64,000 nt of DNA. Origin: Acheta domesticus. Lineage: Eukaryota; Arthropoda; Insecta; Orthoptera; Gryllidae. Below are positions 49,250-59,736 of the stretch, piece by piece (position 1 is the stretch's first letter; the number at the start of each line of letters is the position of its first letter). A model generated the notes under the pieces. The model had not been told where the DNA came from. It saw nothing but the letters and a program-made list of their open reading frames with translations, and did not search any database. The translations under genes were made by a program, and so were the position numbers. The stretch is taken from positions 221,975,286-222,039,285 of the forward strand of contig JAHLJT010009436.1 of assembly GCA_031308135.1 (NCBI GenBank). Direction: 5' to 3'.

Positions 49250-50312
49250 CTAGAAGCATTTGCAGGGAGCGTGGAGGCATCCGATCATCTTGCTGTCTGC
49301 GCTGGCGGAAAGGAAATGACTCCCCAGAGGGCACGGCGCGGCGCACCCTTCGCGGAGGCCGGGTTGTTTGAGATTGGAGGGCGCGCTCCATTGATCTCTT
49401 CGGAGCGGAGGAATCGCCTGCAGTTGTCTCGCTGGGATGATTAACCTGTGCTTCCGGAAGACCTGCTGCCGCCTCCACCACCACCGCCGCCTCCACCACC
49501 GCCGCCTCCGCCGCCTCCGCCGCCACCTCCACCGCCGCCGCCTCCGCCGCCTCCGCCGCCTCCGCCGCCTCCGCCGCCTCCGCCGCCTCCGCCGCCTCCG
49601 CCGCCTCCGCCGCCTCCGCCGCCTCCGCCGCCTCCGCCGCCTCCGCCGCCTCCGCCGCCTCCGCCGCCTCCGCCGCCTCCGCCGCCTCCGCCGCCTCCGC
49701 CGCCTCCGCCGCCGCCTCCACCGCCGCCGCCTCCACCGCCGCCGCCTCCACCGCCGCCGCCTCCACCGCCGCCGCCTCCACCGCCGCCGCCTCCACCGCC
49801 GCCGCCTCCACCGCCGCCGCCTCCACCGCCGCCGCCTCCACCGCCGCCGCCTCCACCGCCGCCGCCTCCACCGCCGCCGCCTCCACCGCCGCCGCCTCCA
49901 CCGCCGCCGCCTCCACCGCCGCCGCCTCCACCGCCGCCGCCTCCACCGCCGCCGCCTCCACCGCCGCCGCCTCCACCGCCGCCGCCTCCACCGCCGCCGC
50001 CTCCACCGCCGCCGCCTCCACCGCCGCCGCCTCCACCGCCGCCGCCTCCACCGCCGCCGCCTCCACCGCCGCCGCCTCCACCGCCGCCGCCTCCACCGCC
50101 GCCGCCTCCACCGCCGCCGCCTCCACCGCCGCCGCCTCCACCGCCGCCGCCTCCACCGCCGCCGCCTCCACCGCCGCCGCCTCCATCTCCGCCGCCTCTA
50201 CAGCCGCCGCCTCTACAGCCGCCGCCTCCACAGCCGCCGCCTCCACCGCCGCCGCCTCCACCGCCGCCGGCATCTCAGTCCTCTCCTTCGCCTCTGCCTC
50301 TGTCGCGTACAT
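49206..50312 (-). CDS. Doubtful repeat-coded open frame, (AAVEA)n/(EAA)n
   Basis: A minus-strand frame is open upstream to 50483, with its first ATG at 50310-50312, giving 368 codons. About 15 codons lead into 37 pentapeptide units (mainly AAVEA, 50265-49711), then about 60 residues of EAA repeat, then a non-repetitive basic tail rich in Arg, Ser and Pro. The repeat would be strongly alpha-helical and acidic. I doubt it is a real gene: every frame through the minisatellite is open on both strands, so openness carries no weight. No splice context, Kozak evidence or homologue is known to me. Confidence 0.12.
   Translation of the reverse strand: MYATEAEAKERTEMPAAVEAAAVEAAAVEAAAVEAAAVEAAEMEAAAVEAAAVEAAAVEAAAVEAAAVEAAAVEAAAVEAAAVEAAAVEAAAVEAAAVEAAAVEAAAVEAAAVEAAAVEAAAVEAAAVEAAAVEAAAVEAAAVEAAAVEAAAVEAAAVEAAAVEAAAVEAAAVEAAAVEAAAVEAAAVEAAAVEAAAVEAAAEAAEAAEAAEAAEAAEAAEAAEAAEAAEAAEAAEAAEAAEAAEAAEAAEAAEAAEAAAVEVAAEAAEAAVVEAAVVVEAAAGLPEAQVNHPSETTAGDSSAPKRSMERALQSQTTRPPRRVRRAVPSGESFPFRQRRQQDDRMPPRSLQMLLEILFSTQTMVPLIF
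49537..49707. repeat. 9-bp minisatellite GCCGCCTCC, about 19 copies
   Basis: Uninterrupted head-to-tail copies leading directly into the 15-bp array. The 15-bp unit equals this 9-bp unit plus accgcc, which suggests one arose from the other. Confidence 0.9.
49711..50265. repeat. 15-bp minisatellite GCCGCCTCCACCGCC, 37 copies
   Basis: The first 31 copies (49711-50175) are identical. Six further copies to 50265 carry changes (tccatctcc, tctacagcc, tccacagcc). The plus strand encodes proline in one frame: from 49469 to 50185 there are 239 consecutive Pro codons. The minus strand is G-rich (ggcggtggaggcggc) with two-tier G-quadruplex potential. Sequence identity across 465 bp implies recent expansion or homogenisation, or an assembly effect. 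Confidence 0.95.
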
Positions 50313-50520
50313 TGCCACCGCCGTCGTCCCCGCTGCTTCATCCGCCGTGGTCGCGTTCGCCACCGCCACCGTCTCACCGCCCCGCCCGCCCTGCCACTGC
50401 CACCGCTGTGTGGGCGGGGGGCTCCGAGGCGCAAACGCGGGGGCGGCCGCCCTTTGAAACCAAGCTGCTGATGCACGTGCCACCCTCGCCCTCTCGCAGC
50501 CTTCTGCCTCGGAGCTTACC

Positions 50521-50600
50521 TGTGTTTGGACGTCGTCTTCACAACAACGATTAATAATAATATGTTAATAATATTAACAATAATAGTGATAATAATATTA
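50521..50600. repeat. TAATAATA-type low-complexity tract
   Basis: Repeated aataataatat/attaataataat sequence between the GC-rich block and the LINE remnant. Confidence 0.7.
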
Positions 50601-51216
50601 ATAAGAGATCCCTCCATAGTAAGTGATGAATGTAGAAGATGCGGTGCACAGCATGAAAACATCCAGCACATCCTTGCCAGTTGTAGTGTGTTGGCTTCCA
50701 CTGTATGCGGGGAAAATTATTCACGGACGACTAGTAAGAAAATAGGACTTGAGTCCTGTAATGTCCCTTATTACAAATATTATTCTTCTACGGTCTTACT
50801 TACGGTCTACTACTTACTACTTATTTACGGTCTACTAAGTCTTAGAAAATGAAGAATGGAAGTTGTATTGGGACAGAAGCATTTTTATAGATACCACAAT
50901 TTCGAACAATAGGCCAGATATAATAGTTTTGAACAAGTTCAAGAAAACAGCCATGATAATCGATTTTGCAGTCGTCAACAATAACAATCTAGAATCTGTT
51001 CATAGCTTGAAAATTCAGAAATATGTACCGTTGACTCAAGAACTTCGCCACCAATGGAAACTTCAGAATAACGGCATACAACCGATAATAATGTCCACCC
51101 CACGATTAGTACCAAAACACACAATGCATGCAATTCAAGTGTTGGAATTACCACTCTCACTTTTATATCAAATCGTACATTTTACATTGGTGCCCGGAAA
51201 TATATATAAGAGATGA
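50601..51216 (+). pseudogene. C-terminal remnant of a non-LTR retrotransposon with restriction-like endonuclease
   Basis: The frame beginning near 50610 reads CRRCGAQHENIQHILASC, a CCHC knuckle (CxxC-H-C) of the kind placed before the restriction-like endonuclease in R2/R4/NeSL-type LINEs. VPYYKYY follows. After a frameshift near 50800-50840, within a local expansion of tacggtctact, the frame reads LYWDRSIFIDTTISNNRPD, then IDFAVVNNNNLESVHSLKIQKY. RPD, the later D and the K fit the PD-(D/E)xK nuclease core. The reverse transcriptase part is absent, so the copy is 5' truncated. It ends at TGA near 51214. Exact clade not determined. Confidence 0.7.
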
Positions 51217-51925
51217 AATTCCGGAATATGTAGCAAATGATTTTTAAGTCTTTAATATTATTCTACAAATACGTCATTTAATCTTGTCTTTGGTTACTCC
51301 ATTGCCAAACGTTTTTCGAACTTATTCCTTTGCGATGTCCATTTCTCACTTCCGGTTTGACAGTTGCATCTCTCACAATATCTCTGTAATCTCCTGTATC
51401 TCTCACAATTATTGCCTCTATTATTCACAAATGCAATACCAAATACCAACTACAGCTAATTCTGTAACCTTCAGGGGTCATAGATTTCTGGAATCTGAAT
51501 TCTGGAAGAAAGTTTTTAGAAATTTTTTAAATTAACAAGTGTAAAAAGTGTGGTTGAAGTGGCCGTTCGTTATAATATAGATTCATACTAAATCATTTCG
51601 GATGCAGTTCAGTTTGTCATTAAAATAACTATTACAATACAATTAAATTGTTTCATAAAACTACCTGTATCTTGATTAATCTTAAAGTTATCTCCTTTTC
51701 GACTATATTCACAACTGCAACAAGTATTTATCCTATTCTTTAGAATCTTTGGTGCACCGCTGGAGGGGGGCATGGGGCTTGAGCATACACGTCCAGAACC
51801 AATGATATATATTAAAAAAATATAGCGTTCACTGATTTTCTGTACTAACGAATGTCATTCAGCACATCAATTGTTTACGTTATAAATTTAACTATAAAAC
51901 AACGTTTCTATATTTATCATAAATG
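51217..51925. other. Unannotated stretch
   Basis: May include 3' UTR of the preceding LINE remnant. A frame at 51284-51535 has no recognised domain. Confidence 0.35.
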
Positions 51926-51936
51926 AAAAATTATTT

Positions 51937-53026
51937 CTTCCTATAGAAATATGGGAAGAACAACAACAGGGGTTTAGACGCGGTAGATCATGCACTGATG
52001 CAATTTTTATCATCCGACAAATCGTGGAAAAAGCTCTAGAATTTAATAAACCAGCTTTCCGATGCTTTGCAGATCTAAGCAAAGTATTTGACAACATAAA
52101 ACTAATTGAGGTCATCAGAATACTGAAACAAGAAAAGATACCCTCTAACCTCTTAAAACTAATAATTGATATATATTCAGAAAACAAAGTAAAAATTAAA
52201 AACCAGGGAAAAAATATTACCTGCTATACCTGCTTCGAAAGGAATAAGACAAGGATATTCATTAAGTCCATTGTTATTTAATGTAATAATGAATAGAATT
52301 ATAAAACATCTAAAAATAAAAAAAGATAAAGTATGGGAAAATATAAATATTTTATGTTAGGCAGACGACGTATTGTTCATAGCAGAAAACGAAGATGACT
52401 TACAACGATTGTTGTATGAATTCAGTAAAATTTGTAAGAACTTTAATTTAAAAATATCCACTCAGAAAACGAACGCTATGACAATTGCTAAGAATCCGAT
52501 TAGGTGTAAATTGGTGGTGGATAATCAAATAATAGAACAAGTTCTAGAGATCAAGTATTTGGGAATAACAACAAGCTCAGGGCAAACGGAGAAAGAAATC
52601 AAAGAGCAAATAATAAAGGCTAATAGGATCGCTGGCTGTCTCAACTACTCAATATGGTACAATAAACATCTAAAACAGGACTCGAAGGTTAGAATATATA
52701 AATCAATAATTAGACCAATACTAACATATGCAGCAGAAACAAGAAGCGAAACAATACGTACCCAACAACAACTTGAGGTCACTGAAATGAGAGTTCTGAG
52801 GAAATTTACAAATCACACTCTACTGGATAAAGAAAGAAACAGAAAGATTAGGGAAGTGTGTAAAATTAAGCCAATTACAGAATGGGTAGCAGACCGAAGA
52901 AAGAAATGGAACGATCATATTGAGAGAATGGAGGAGAAAAGAATCGTGAGGATTGCTAGAGACGAAAGGCCGAGGGGAAGAAGAGAAGTTGGTAGACCAA
53001 GGAGAAGATGGAAAGACTCGTTATAA
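51937..53026 (+). pseudogene. RTE-like reverse transcriptase C-terminal half, broken
   Basis: Reads QQQGFRRGRSCTDAIF, then FADLSKVFDNIK (catalytic Asp of motif A), then after a frameshift near 52205 SKGIRQGYSLSPLLFN (motif B). The catalytic YADD is disrupted: the codon before ADD is TAG (52358-52360), one base from a Tyr codon. The rest is open to 53026: SQTEKEIKEQ-like thumb, SIIRPILTYAAETRSE, MRVLRKFTN, WNDHIERM and a GRPRRRWKDSL end. That C-terminus is typical of RTE-clade and related insect endonuclease-reverse transcriptases. The endonuclease domain is missing through truncation. Inactive. Confidence 0.8.
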
Positions 53027-53084
53027 TTCATGGAAAGGAACAAGTCTTAGACTTTTTAAGAAGATGAAGAAGAAGAAAAAAAAT
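51937..53084 (+). mobile_element. 5'-truncated RTE-like LINE
   Basis: Begins mid-reverse transcriptase and ends in a gaagatgaagaagaagaaaa tail (53060-53083). aaaaattattt occurs at both edges (51926-51936 and about 53079-53089), a plausible target duplication shared in part with the A-rich tail. 5' truncation with a duplication is usual for LINE insertion. Confidence 0.75.
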
Positions 53085-53134
53085 TATTTTGATGAAAACA
53101 AGTCGGCTGAACACTATACCTAATCCTCCCTTGA

Positions 53135-53230
53135 CACAAACACGCACACCCACACACACACACACGCACACACCACACACGCGCGCGCACATACGCACGC
53201 ACTCACACACACACACACACACACACACAA
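53135..53230. repeat. (CA)n/(CG) microsatellite
   Basis: cacacaca runs with a central cgcgcgcgc segment. Alternating purine-pyrimidine sequence has Z-DNA potential. Confidence 0.9.
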
Positions 53231-54260
53231 ATCCTGGATGCGCCTCGTTTAAAGCTTTCAGTTATTTTCTTGAAAAACTTGTACTACAATCTTGCATTTT
53301 ATTCCTTCCCTGATTTTGGTTTTTATCGACTTCATACTCGTAGCGACCTTCTCTGTGGATATTGACAGTTGGTATCTCTTTCATAAGCGAGATTCTTGAA
53401 TGTTGTTTCGTCGTTGCTGCTTCCACGGCCATTCTCCTCACTCTGTCCGCTCTCCTATCACCCGCTCGGCCCTCTTCGCTTCTCCACCCTGCGACCTCTC
53501 GCGGCTGCAGGGTAGTCCCCAACCGGACGGAGCTCCTCGATTCACCAGGTCGTTGGTTAGTGCTTAAACGACTTTGTTGCCTCTTGCTCGCCCGCCGAGA
53601 TCTTTTTCTGTCACCCGAGACTGCGCGAAGAGTCTTAACGATCACATAAAATGTTTAAGGAGATGCGTTTTCCGCGTTAACTTATAATGGTGCTTAACTG
53701 CGTTTAATTGTAAACCCGGGATATATTGACTCGAGAAAAGCCTGTAGACAATGCAGAGAAAAGAGTGCAGCTGCTCAGCATACTGGTGCTCTGTGTTTTT
53801 AGTTTCCGTTCTGAAAGTGGTACTCGAAAGAAATAATTGGTTATGGTCTCCATGAGTCTAAAGGAAACCATGAGATTAAACATTATATTCGTTTTATTAA
53901 GTCAATGCATATCCAATTTAATTTCCTTCCTACAGTAACCTGACCTTCTTAGATGTACACTTAAAATGAAATTGTGATGAATAATCCATTATTTAACTAA
54001 GATTCTGATATATAATTTTAAAAACACAGAAGAAATTGAAAATATGAAGGACGCAATCATACATATTGTGTACGCTGATTTAACTCAGTGCTTGCATTAA
54101 AAGGAGAAATCTCTACAACACTGCAAGGCCAGTGCCATCTCTTATATCCCCTAACCATTCAAGATTTGAATCATTATCAAGCAATACAGCGTTTGATAGG
54201 TTAAGTATTCATGTCTTAGTTAAGTCGATATATTTTTTAAAACTGTGATATTTGGTGATA
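53231..54260. other. Unannotated stretch
   Basis: A mildly GC-rich part at 53400-53620 has frames open on both strands. The rest is AT-rich. No supported gene. Confidence 0.4.
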
Positions 54261-54679
54261 TACTATGGCAGTGGCGTAGCCTGAGTTTTGGCTTAGGGTA
54301 TGTAACTCGAGAAAGAAGAAAATAATTTAAAACTATTAAATATTCCTCATTCGTCAATACCATTTCTGTCACTTTGGTCAATTAGAGCACACAAGTAATT
54401 TGTATATTTAAAATAAAAACTGATCGAGTAAAACTAATAATGGCTCACGTACTTCATGTAGTCTATTGGTTGAAAGTTAGAAAAACTTGACTGAAGTTCA
54501 CGACCTAGCAAAATATAAATGCGTGTCCTCATACTCTAATAATAAGAGCACTATCAAAACCAATGATTTTCAAAATTCTCCAATTCATTCATTTCGAACC
54601 CATTAGAATTGGCATAATTTATAAAATGTAAAGCAATGATCTATAATAAAAGTATAATAGGAATGAGAAAATCAATTAA

Positions 54680-55005
54680 TTTACTGACACGTAATGAAAA
54701 ACAGTTGACAGTTTTCCTTTGCTGCTTACATCAAGGGTTTCATCCAGTATCGAGGAGACAAAAGAGGCTTTAGAAATTTCATTTTTAATTTCATGGAACA
54801 TTACCATGCTCACAATTGAAATCCAATCAATCTGAATTTCTGGCGAGATTGCACGAAACACCGGAATTTTCCATATCATCCTTGTCAGTTTTATCATATT
54901 TCATTATTTCACTTATATATTACATGAAATTGTCTCTATTTGATGATTCCCTATTTTCGTTATGGCTAGAAAATACAAACCCTTGTCTCCCAAAAAAAGC
55001 ATACA
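54680..55005 (-). pseudogene. hAT transposase fragment (ZMYM/KIAA1586-like type)
   Basis: On the minus strand one frame reads GRQGFVFSSHNENRESSN (about 54990-54930). After a frameshift another reads IKNEISKASFVSSILDETLD followed by VSSKGKLSTVFHYVSV (about 54805-54680). The pattern of an 'H-N-E' stretch, then 'LDET-D' and 'LS-V-RYV', is that of hAT transposases domesticated or annotated as zinc-finger MYM-type proteins. The Asp in LDET is expected to be catalytic. Stops and frame changes show it is dead. Confidence 0.65.
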
Positions 55006-55599
55006 ACTCGAATGAAGTGTGACAGAATTTCCCTATTTTCCTTTATATCACTGTTGAATTGCTCAATATAGCCTGTGTTGGCTGTTTAAATAAAGTTATA
55101 TCCTCTCATATTTTTTTCAAATAGTTTTAACTGTTTCTCACGTGCTATAATTTGTCTACGGCACACAAATACGACTCCATAATTATGTAGGCACTTTGGA
55201 TCGCGTTGTGCTCGTCATTCCAGGCCACATATGTGGATTGCAGTCACATACCCTCGTGCATTCAACCAGCACAATCCCTAACCTAAATTGGCTACAAATA
55301 TATAGTTTCTAAATGCATTAAAATAAGGTAATAAAACGACAAAGTTTTTTATTATAATTCTCCTTGATCGGCAGTTGTTGCTTTACAAAGGTTTTTAACA
55401 ATATTTACAATGAACTTTTACATAATTTTTCGAGGGTCTTCCAAGGTGGGACCTCTTGATAACCGATTGTTAATTTAACACTGAATATAAAAAACAGTAA
55501 ATGTACAAAACCATGAATATTTACAGCATAGAGTTTCTATTCTGTCTTAATGTTGGAAGAAATGATCTGTAGTAAGCATTAAACTACTACTATTGCAAA

Positions 55600-58305
55600 T
55601 TATGGAGGATGTAGGAGATCTTTGCTGTGTTGGGTCTTAATTCTGGGAAAAGGATTTGAAGTTTTGCCAAGCTTATAAATTATTGTAGCGGGGCAGGAGG
55701 GTAAGGATGAATAAAATCTTAGGGATAATTTGGAAATCCATTTCTTTAAGGGTTCAAGAGAGAGTTCGTTAAAAATTTGATTGTTCCGTATGTACCACGG
55801 AGCTTTTAGTGCATTGCGTAGAAATCTATTTTGAATAACTTCCAGTTTGTGGAATGTTGATTTAGGTGCACCTCCCCATATCTGGCAAGCATATGTTAGA
55901 GAGGGTCTGATTATATATTTAAAAATGCATATTGCAGTTTCAATGCTGGTGTTTGATTTTTTGTTGACAAAAGGGTACAATTTCAAGGTCTTAATAAATG
56001 TTTGATTGGCTATTGAATTTATATGATTTTTCCGGGTGAGTCAGCGATCTCTTTGTAGTCCTAGATATGTCACAGGAGCAGATGGGGGCAGCCATGGAAT
56101 AGGGGAGTTGTTTAGTCTTAGATCATTAATTTTTCGTAGTTTTCTTAGTGAAAAGATTTTAGCTTGACATTTGGATGCATTAATTTTTATTTTCCATTTG
56201 ATGAACCAGTTGGTTAAGATATTTAGATCCTCTTGAAGGTTGTCTCGTGCTATTAATAGGTCTTTATGGGCCGTGAATATACAAGTGTCATCTGCAAATA
56301 AGGATAATTCTGAGTTTAATAGGTTAGGCATATCTGAAATGAATATGTTAAATAGCGTAGGAGCTAGAGGGGAACCTTGAGGGACACCTGCCGATATGCT
56401 ATGACCTGATGATTGTTCCATGTTGATTTGCACTTTAAATTTACGATTAAGAAGGAAGCTCTTAATTAATCCGTGCAAATAGGAGGGGAATCCAAACTTT
56501 CGCATTTTAAATAGTAGTCCATCATGCCAAACTCTATCGAAAGCTTGTTCTATGTCTAAAAATAGACCTACGGTATGTTTGAATTTTTGAAAATTTGTGG
56601 CTATGTAATCAGTAAGTCTTAGAAGTTGGTGGGTTGTGGAATGATTGTTGCGGAATCCCATTTGAGCCGTGGGAAGAATATTGTTATCACCAATGAATTT
56701 CTTTATTCTAGTTAAGATAGCTTTCTCGAATATTTTTGAAAGTGTTGGTAGTAGACTAATGGGTCTAAAATTTTCCGGTTTTGAATGGTCTTTTTTACGT
56801 TTAGGAATAGGCAGAATTAAGGCAGTTTTCCATTCGGTGGGAAAGTAGTTTAATCGTAGGCAGGCATTATAGATGGCATGATTATGAAAGAGCAAACTAT
56901 TGGTTTGGGAAGTTTTTTAAATAACAAAATTAGGGATTTGATCAATACCTGGGGATTTTTTGTTTTTCAGTTTTGAAATTAAAAAGATTATTTCAGAAGG
57001 GGGAATGAATTTTATTCGTTCTGGCACTGTGTAGAAGGGGTTTGCTAATTCATGTGTTATATTTTGGGTAAAATTATCGTTTAAGGAAGAATTGGGTGTA
57101 AACGACTTCTCAAAATGTTTCCCTAGTAGTTCGGCTTTTTTTATATCTGAAGTAGCTATAATATTGTTGGATTTTAAAGGTTTACAAGTAAAATGTTTTA
57201 TATCTTTGGTTATTACTTTTATAGCTGACCAGAGTGAAGCAGAGTTTGGTTGCAATTGTGAAGTGAAGTTTTGAATTGTGAATATCTGAGTTCTTCTAGT
57301 TTATGTTTAACCTGACGCGTTAACATATTGAGTGTGCGCTTAATTGAAGGGTTACGTGATATTTGCTATTGCCTGCGAACTCGATGTTTTCGAGTAATTA
57401 GTTCTAGGATATATTTTGGCAGGACGGGCAACACGTATTTTTTGCGAGTAATTGGTTTATTAATCGATGAATGAATAGCATTAATTATGATATTTTGAAG
57501 ATTAGTAATAGCTAGGTCTATGTCAGTTGTTGTTTGCAGATTGTGAGGATATTCATTTGAGTTTAGGATATTAGCTTGGAATTTGATCCAATTTATTTTA
57601 CCAGTTATGAGTGGATTTGAAAATTTAAATTCCGGGAGAATTTTATCAAAACTTATTAAAACTGGGTCATGATCAGAACTCAGAGCTGGTACTGTGAGTT
57701 GGTTAATAGGTAGATTTATGTTTTTAGATTTTACAATATCCAGTATGTCGGGATCGATTGTCTCTCTATATGGGTAATAAGTGGGTTGACGTGAGGCATG
57801 AATATTCCAGTTATTACTGCTGATTGAATTGAACAGTATTTTTCCTTGGGGAGAAGAGGTTCGACATCCCCACGCTATGTTCTTAGCATTTAAATCACCA
57901 ATCAAAAGTATTTTGTTGTTTGTATTAAATATATGTTTTAAAATGTTTATTGGAAGGTGTTTATTGGGGGTTTATATGCAGAGATTATTATTACTCTCCA
58001 ATGGAGAGTTTGGCTTTAACTGCTACCATTTCTAAGTCTTTGGTTGAGGGAATAAAGATATGAGAATGAATTATTTTCCGTTTAATTATTACTGCTACTC
58101 CTCCACTTGCTTGGATTGAGGGTCTGTCTTCCCTGTAAGTAATATAACCAGGAATATTTAGTTTATTGTTAATATTAAGATGCGTTTCTGTTACACACGC
58201 TATATCGATTGTTTTGTCATGAAGGAAATGTTTGAATTCATTAATTTGTCTTAATAAACCGTTGGCATTCCAGTTCAAAATTATTGTTTTTGGTTTATTA
58301 TCCAT
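55600..58305 (-). pseudogene. Jockey-like ORF2 (endonuclease + reverse transcriptase), few lesions
   Basis: ATG at 58303-58305 begins MDNKPKTIILNWNANGL, the endonuclease start. VTETHL (catalytic Glu), GDLNAKNIAWG and SSDHDPVLISFD (Asp/His of the nuclease) follow. RT motifs: NFRPISLLPTLSKIFEKAI, MGFRNNHSTTHQL, LFLDIEQAFDRVWHDGL, GVPQGSPLAPTLFNIF and FADD at 56287-56298. The C-terminal region includes YIIRPSLTYACQIWGGAPKS and ends near 55600. Breaks: frameshifts near 57990, 57960 and 57365, an in-frame TAA at 56917-56919 and TGA at 56041-56043. The 284-codon RT core is uninterrupted. The role would be target-primed reverse transcription. Confidence 0.85.
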
Positions 58306-59736
58306 TAGTTAGAATTCGAGGTAACATATTTTGCAGCATTTGCTGAATTTGGGGAATTATTGAATTAACTATCTGAGTAATGATGTTTGCAATGAGAGGG
58401 TTTGAATTGAAAGTATTAACTGGGAGAGACGAAAAATTATTTCTGAAAAAATTTTGTGATTTCCTGGATGGAGTGGGTAGCCCAGGGAAATTTCTTGCAT
58501 CTCTTGCAATTGGAGGGGGTTGAGCAAGGCCATTGTTTATAGGAGCTGATTGAAAATGTGACTGATAAGAGGGGCTCTTGTGTTGAAATTTTGATTAATA
58601 TTATTAGATGTTCTATTTTTATTAGTAGTAACTTTAGTTTTAAAATAAGAACATCCTCTATAATTTGCGGTATGACCTTGGAGACAGTTGACACACTGAG
58701 GCTGTGAGCCTTTTGGTTTGTTACATTTGGTATAATGGTGTTTCTCAATACACCTAACACATCTGGGTTCCTGAGTACAATTGGCATGAGTATGATTTAA
58801 CTGTTGACAATTTTTACACTGAATGGGGTGATTTAATTTGTTTCTTGGTTTAATTTTAACAATACGGTTAAACCATCTATCAAACTTGAAAATTTCTCTG
58901 TTGAGTTCAGTATCAGGTAACTCAATGGCAAACATTTCGAGTTCTTCTCTTTTTTTACCATATAGTCTGTAGACAGAATTTATTGTATATGTTTTTGAAT
59001 GTTCGCTTTTAATTTCATCATTTGAGTAAGATAGAGGAACGTCATATATCATAGCAGACAAAATTTTTTTGGAAGGATCTCTGTACGTAAAGTATTGAAT
59101 CCTTTTGAAATCACAGTATTTCCTGTAATTTCTGAAATCATCAATACTGTTGAAGAAAATCGAAATGTGGTCATTTTTCACTTTAGTGCTGAAATCTTTC
59201 TTGGCTGTTTAACATCTAGTATAAAGTTATTAAAATTTTTAAGAATGTCTTGGTTTTTGGAAATATTCATTGGGGGATTTTAATACTGTTTGAGTATCAC
59301 CGTTCTCATCAGGAATTTCAGATAAAGGTTCAAATCTATTGGAAATATTAATACCATAAGTTTGACCTACTTCATTACTGGAGTCTTCTTCATTTGTGGA
59401 TGACCGTTTCCTTTTGGAATTGGGCCACTCGTTTATTGGGGGAGCACAGTCTTGAGCACTCGCATTGGCAATGTTTGATGCTTCCATGGATGTACTTGGA
59501 AGTTGAGAACGTTGAAGGTCTTGTTGAATTTGAAGTTGGAGTTGCAGTTGTTGTCGTAGGAACACTATTTCTTGTTCCATTGCGAGCATTTTTGCCTCTA
59601 ACGTCGGCGGTTGGGATTCTTGGTAATTCGTTGAACTGTTTAAATCCGTTGGTGGGGCTTCGCAATACTGGTTGTTCACTACATTTAATGCTTGCGATAT
59701 GATAGAGCCCGTAGCGGGGTCGGTATTACTTTCCAT
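58298..59736 (-). pseudogene. Jockey-like ORF1 (gag-like, three zinc knuckles)
   Basis: ATG at 59734-59736. The N-terminal Gln/Ser-rich part has a short coiled coil (AKMLAMEQEIVFLRQQLQLQ). A region with KNDHISIFFNSIDDFRNYRK and ILSAMIYDVPLSYSNDEI matches the RRM-like and PRE_C2HC arrangement of Jockey ORF1. Three CCHC knuckles follow: CKNCQQLNHTHANC, CVRCIEKHHYTKC and CVNCLQGHTANYRGC (about 58790-58650). Two offsetting frameshifts lie near 59280 and 59190, and another near 58540. After these, a Pro-rich tail ends at TAA 58298-58300. ORF1 would bind LINE RNA. Confidence 0.8.

Larger units (their letters stand above)
49250..50520. other. Extended GC-rich block around minisatellite
   Basis: The largest GC-rich segment in the window. 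The minisatellite occupies 49470-50265. Flanks at 49270-49440 and 50280-50520 are GC-rich non-repetitive DNA that could be a CpG island or coding exon on either strand. Confidence 0.5.

Noticed and set aside
49448..50554. Plus-strand 368-codon proline-rich frame as a gene
   Set aside because: It lacks an ATG (it opens at a GTG), is made of the minisatellite, and all other frames are equally open.
53028..53313. Cys/Val-rich or Thr/His-rich peptide frames
   Set aside because: These are translations of the CA microsatellite.
59394..59702. Plus-strand 102-codon frame
   Set aside because: Antisense shadow of the Jockey-like ORF1.
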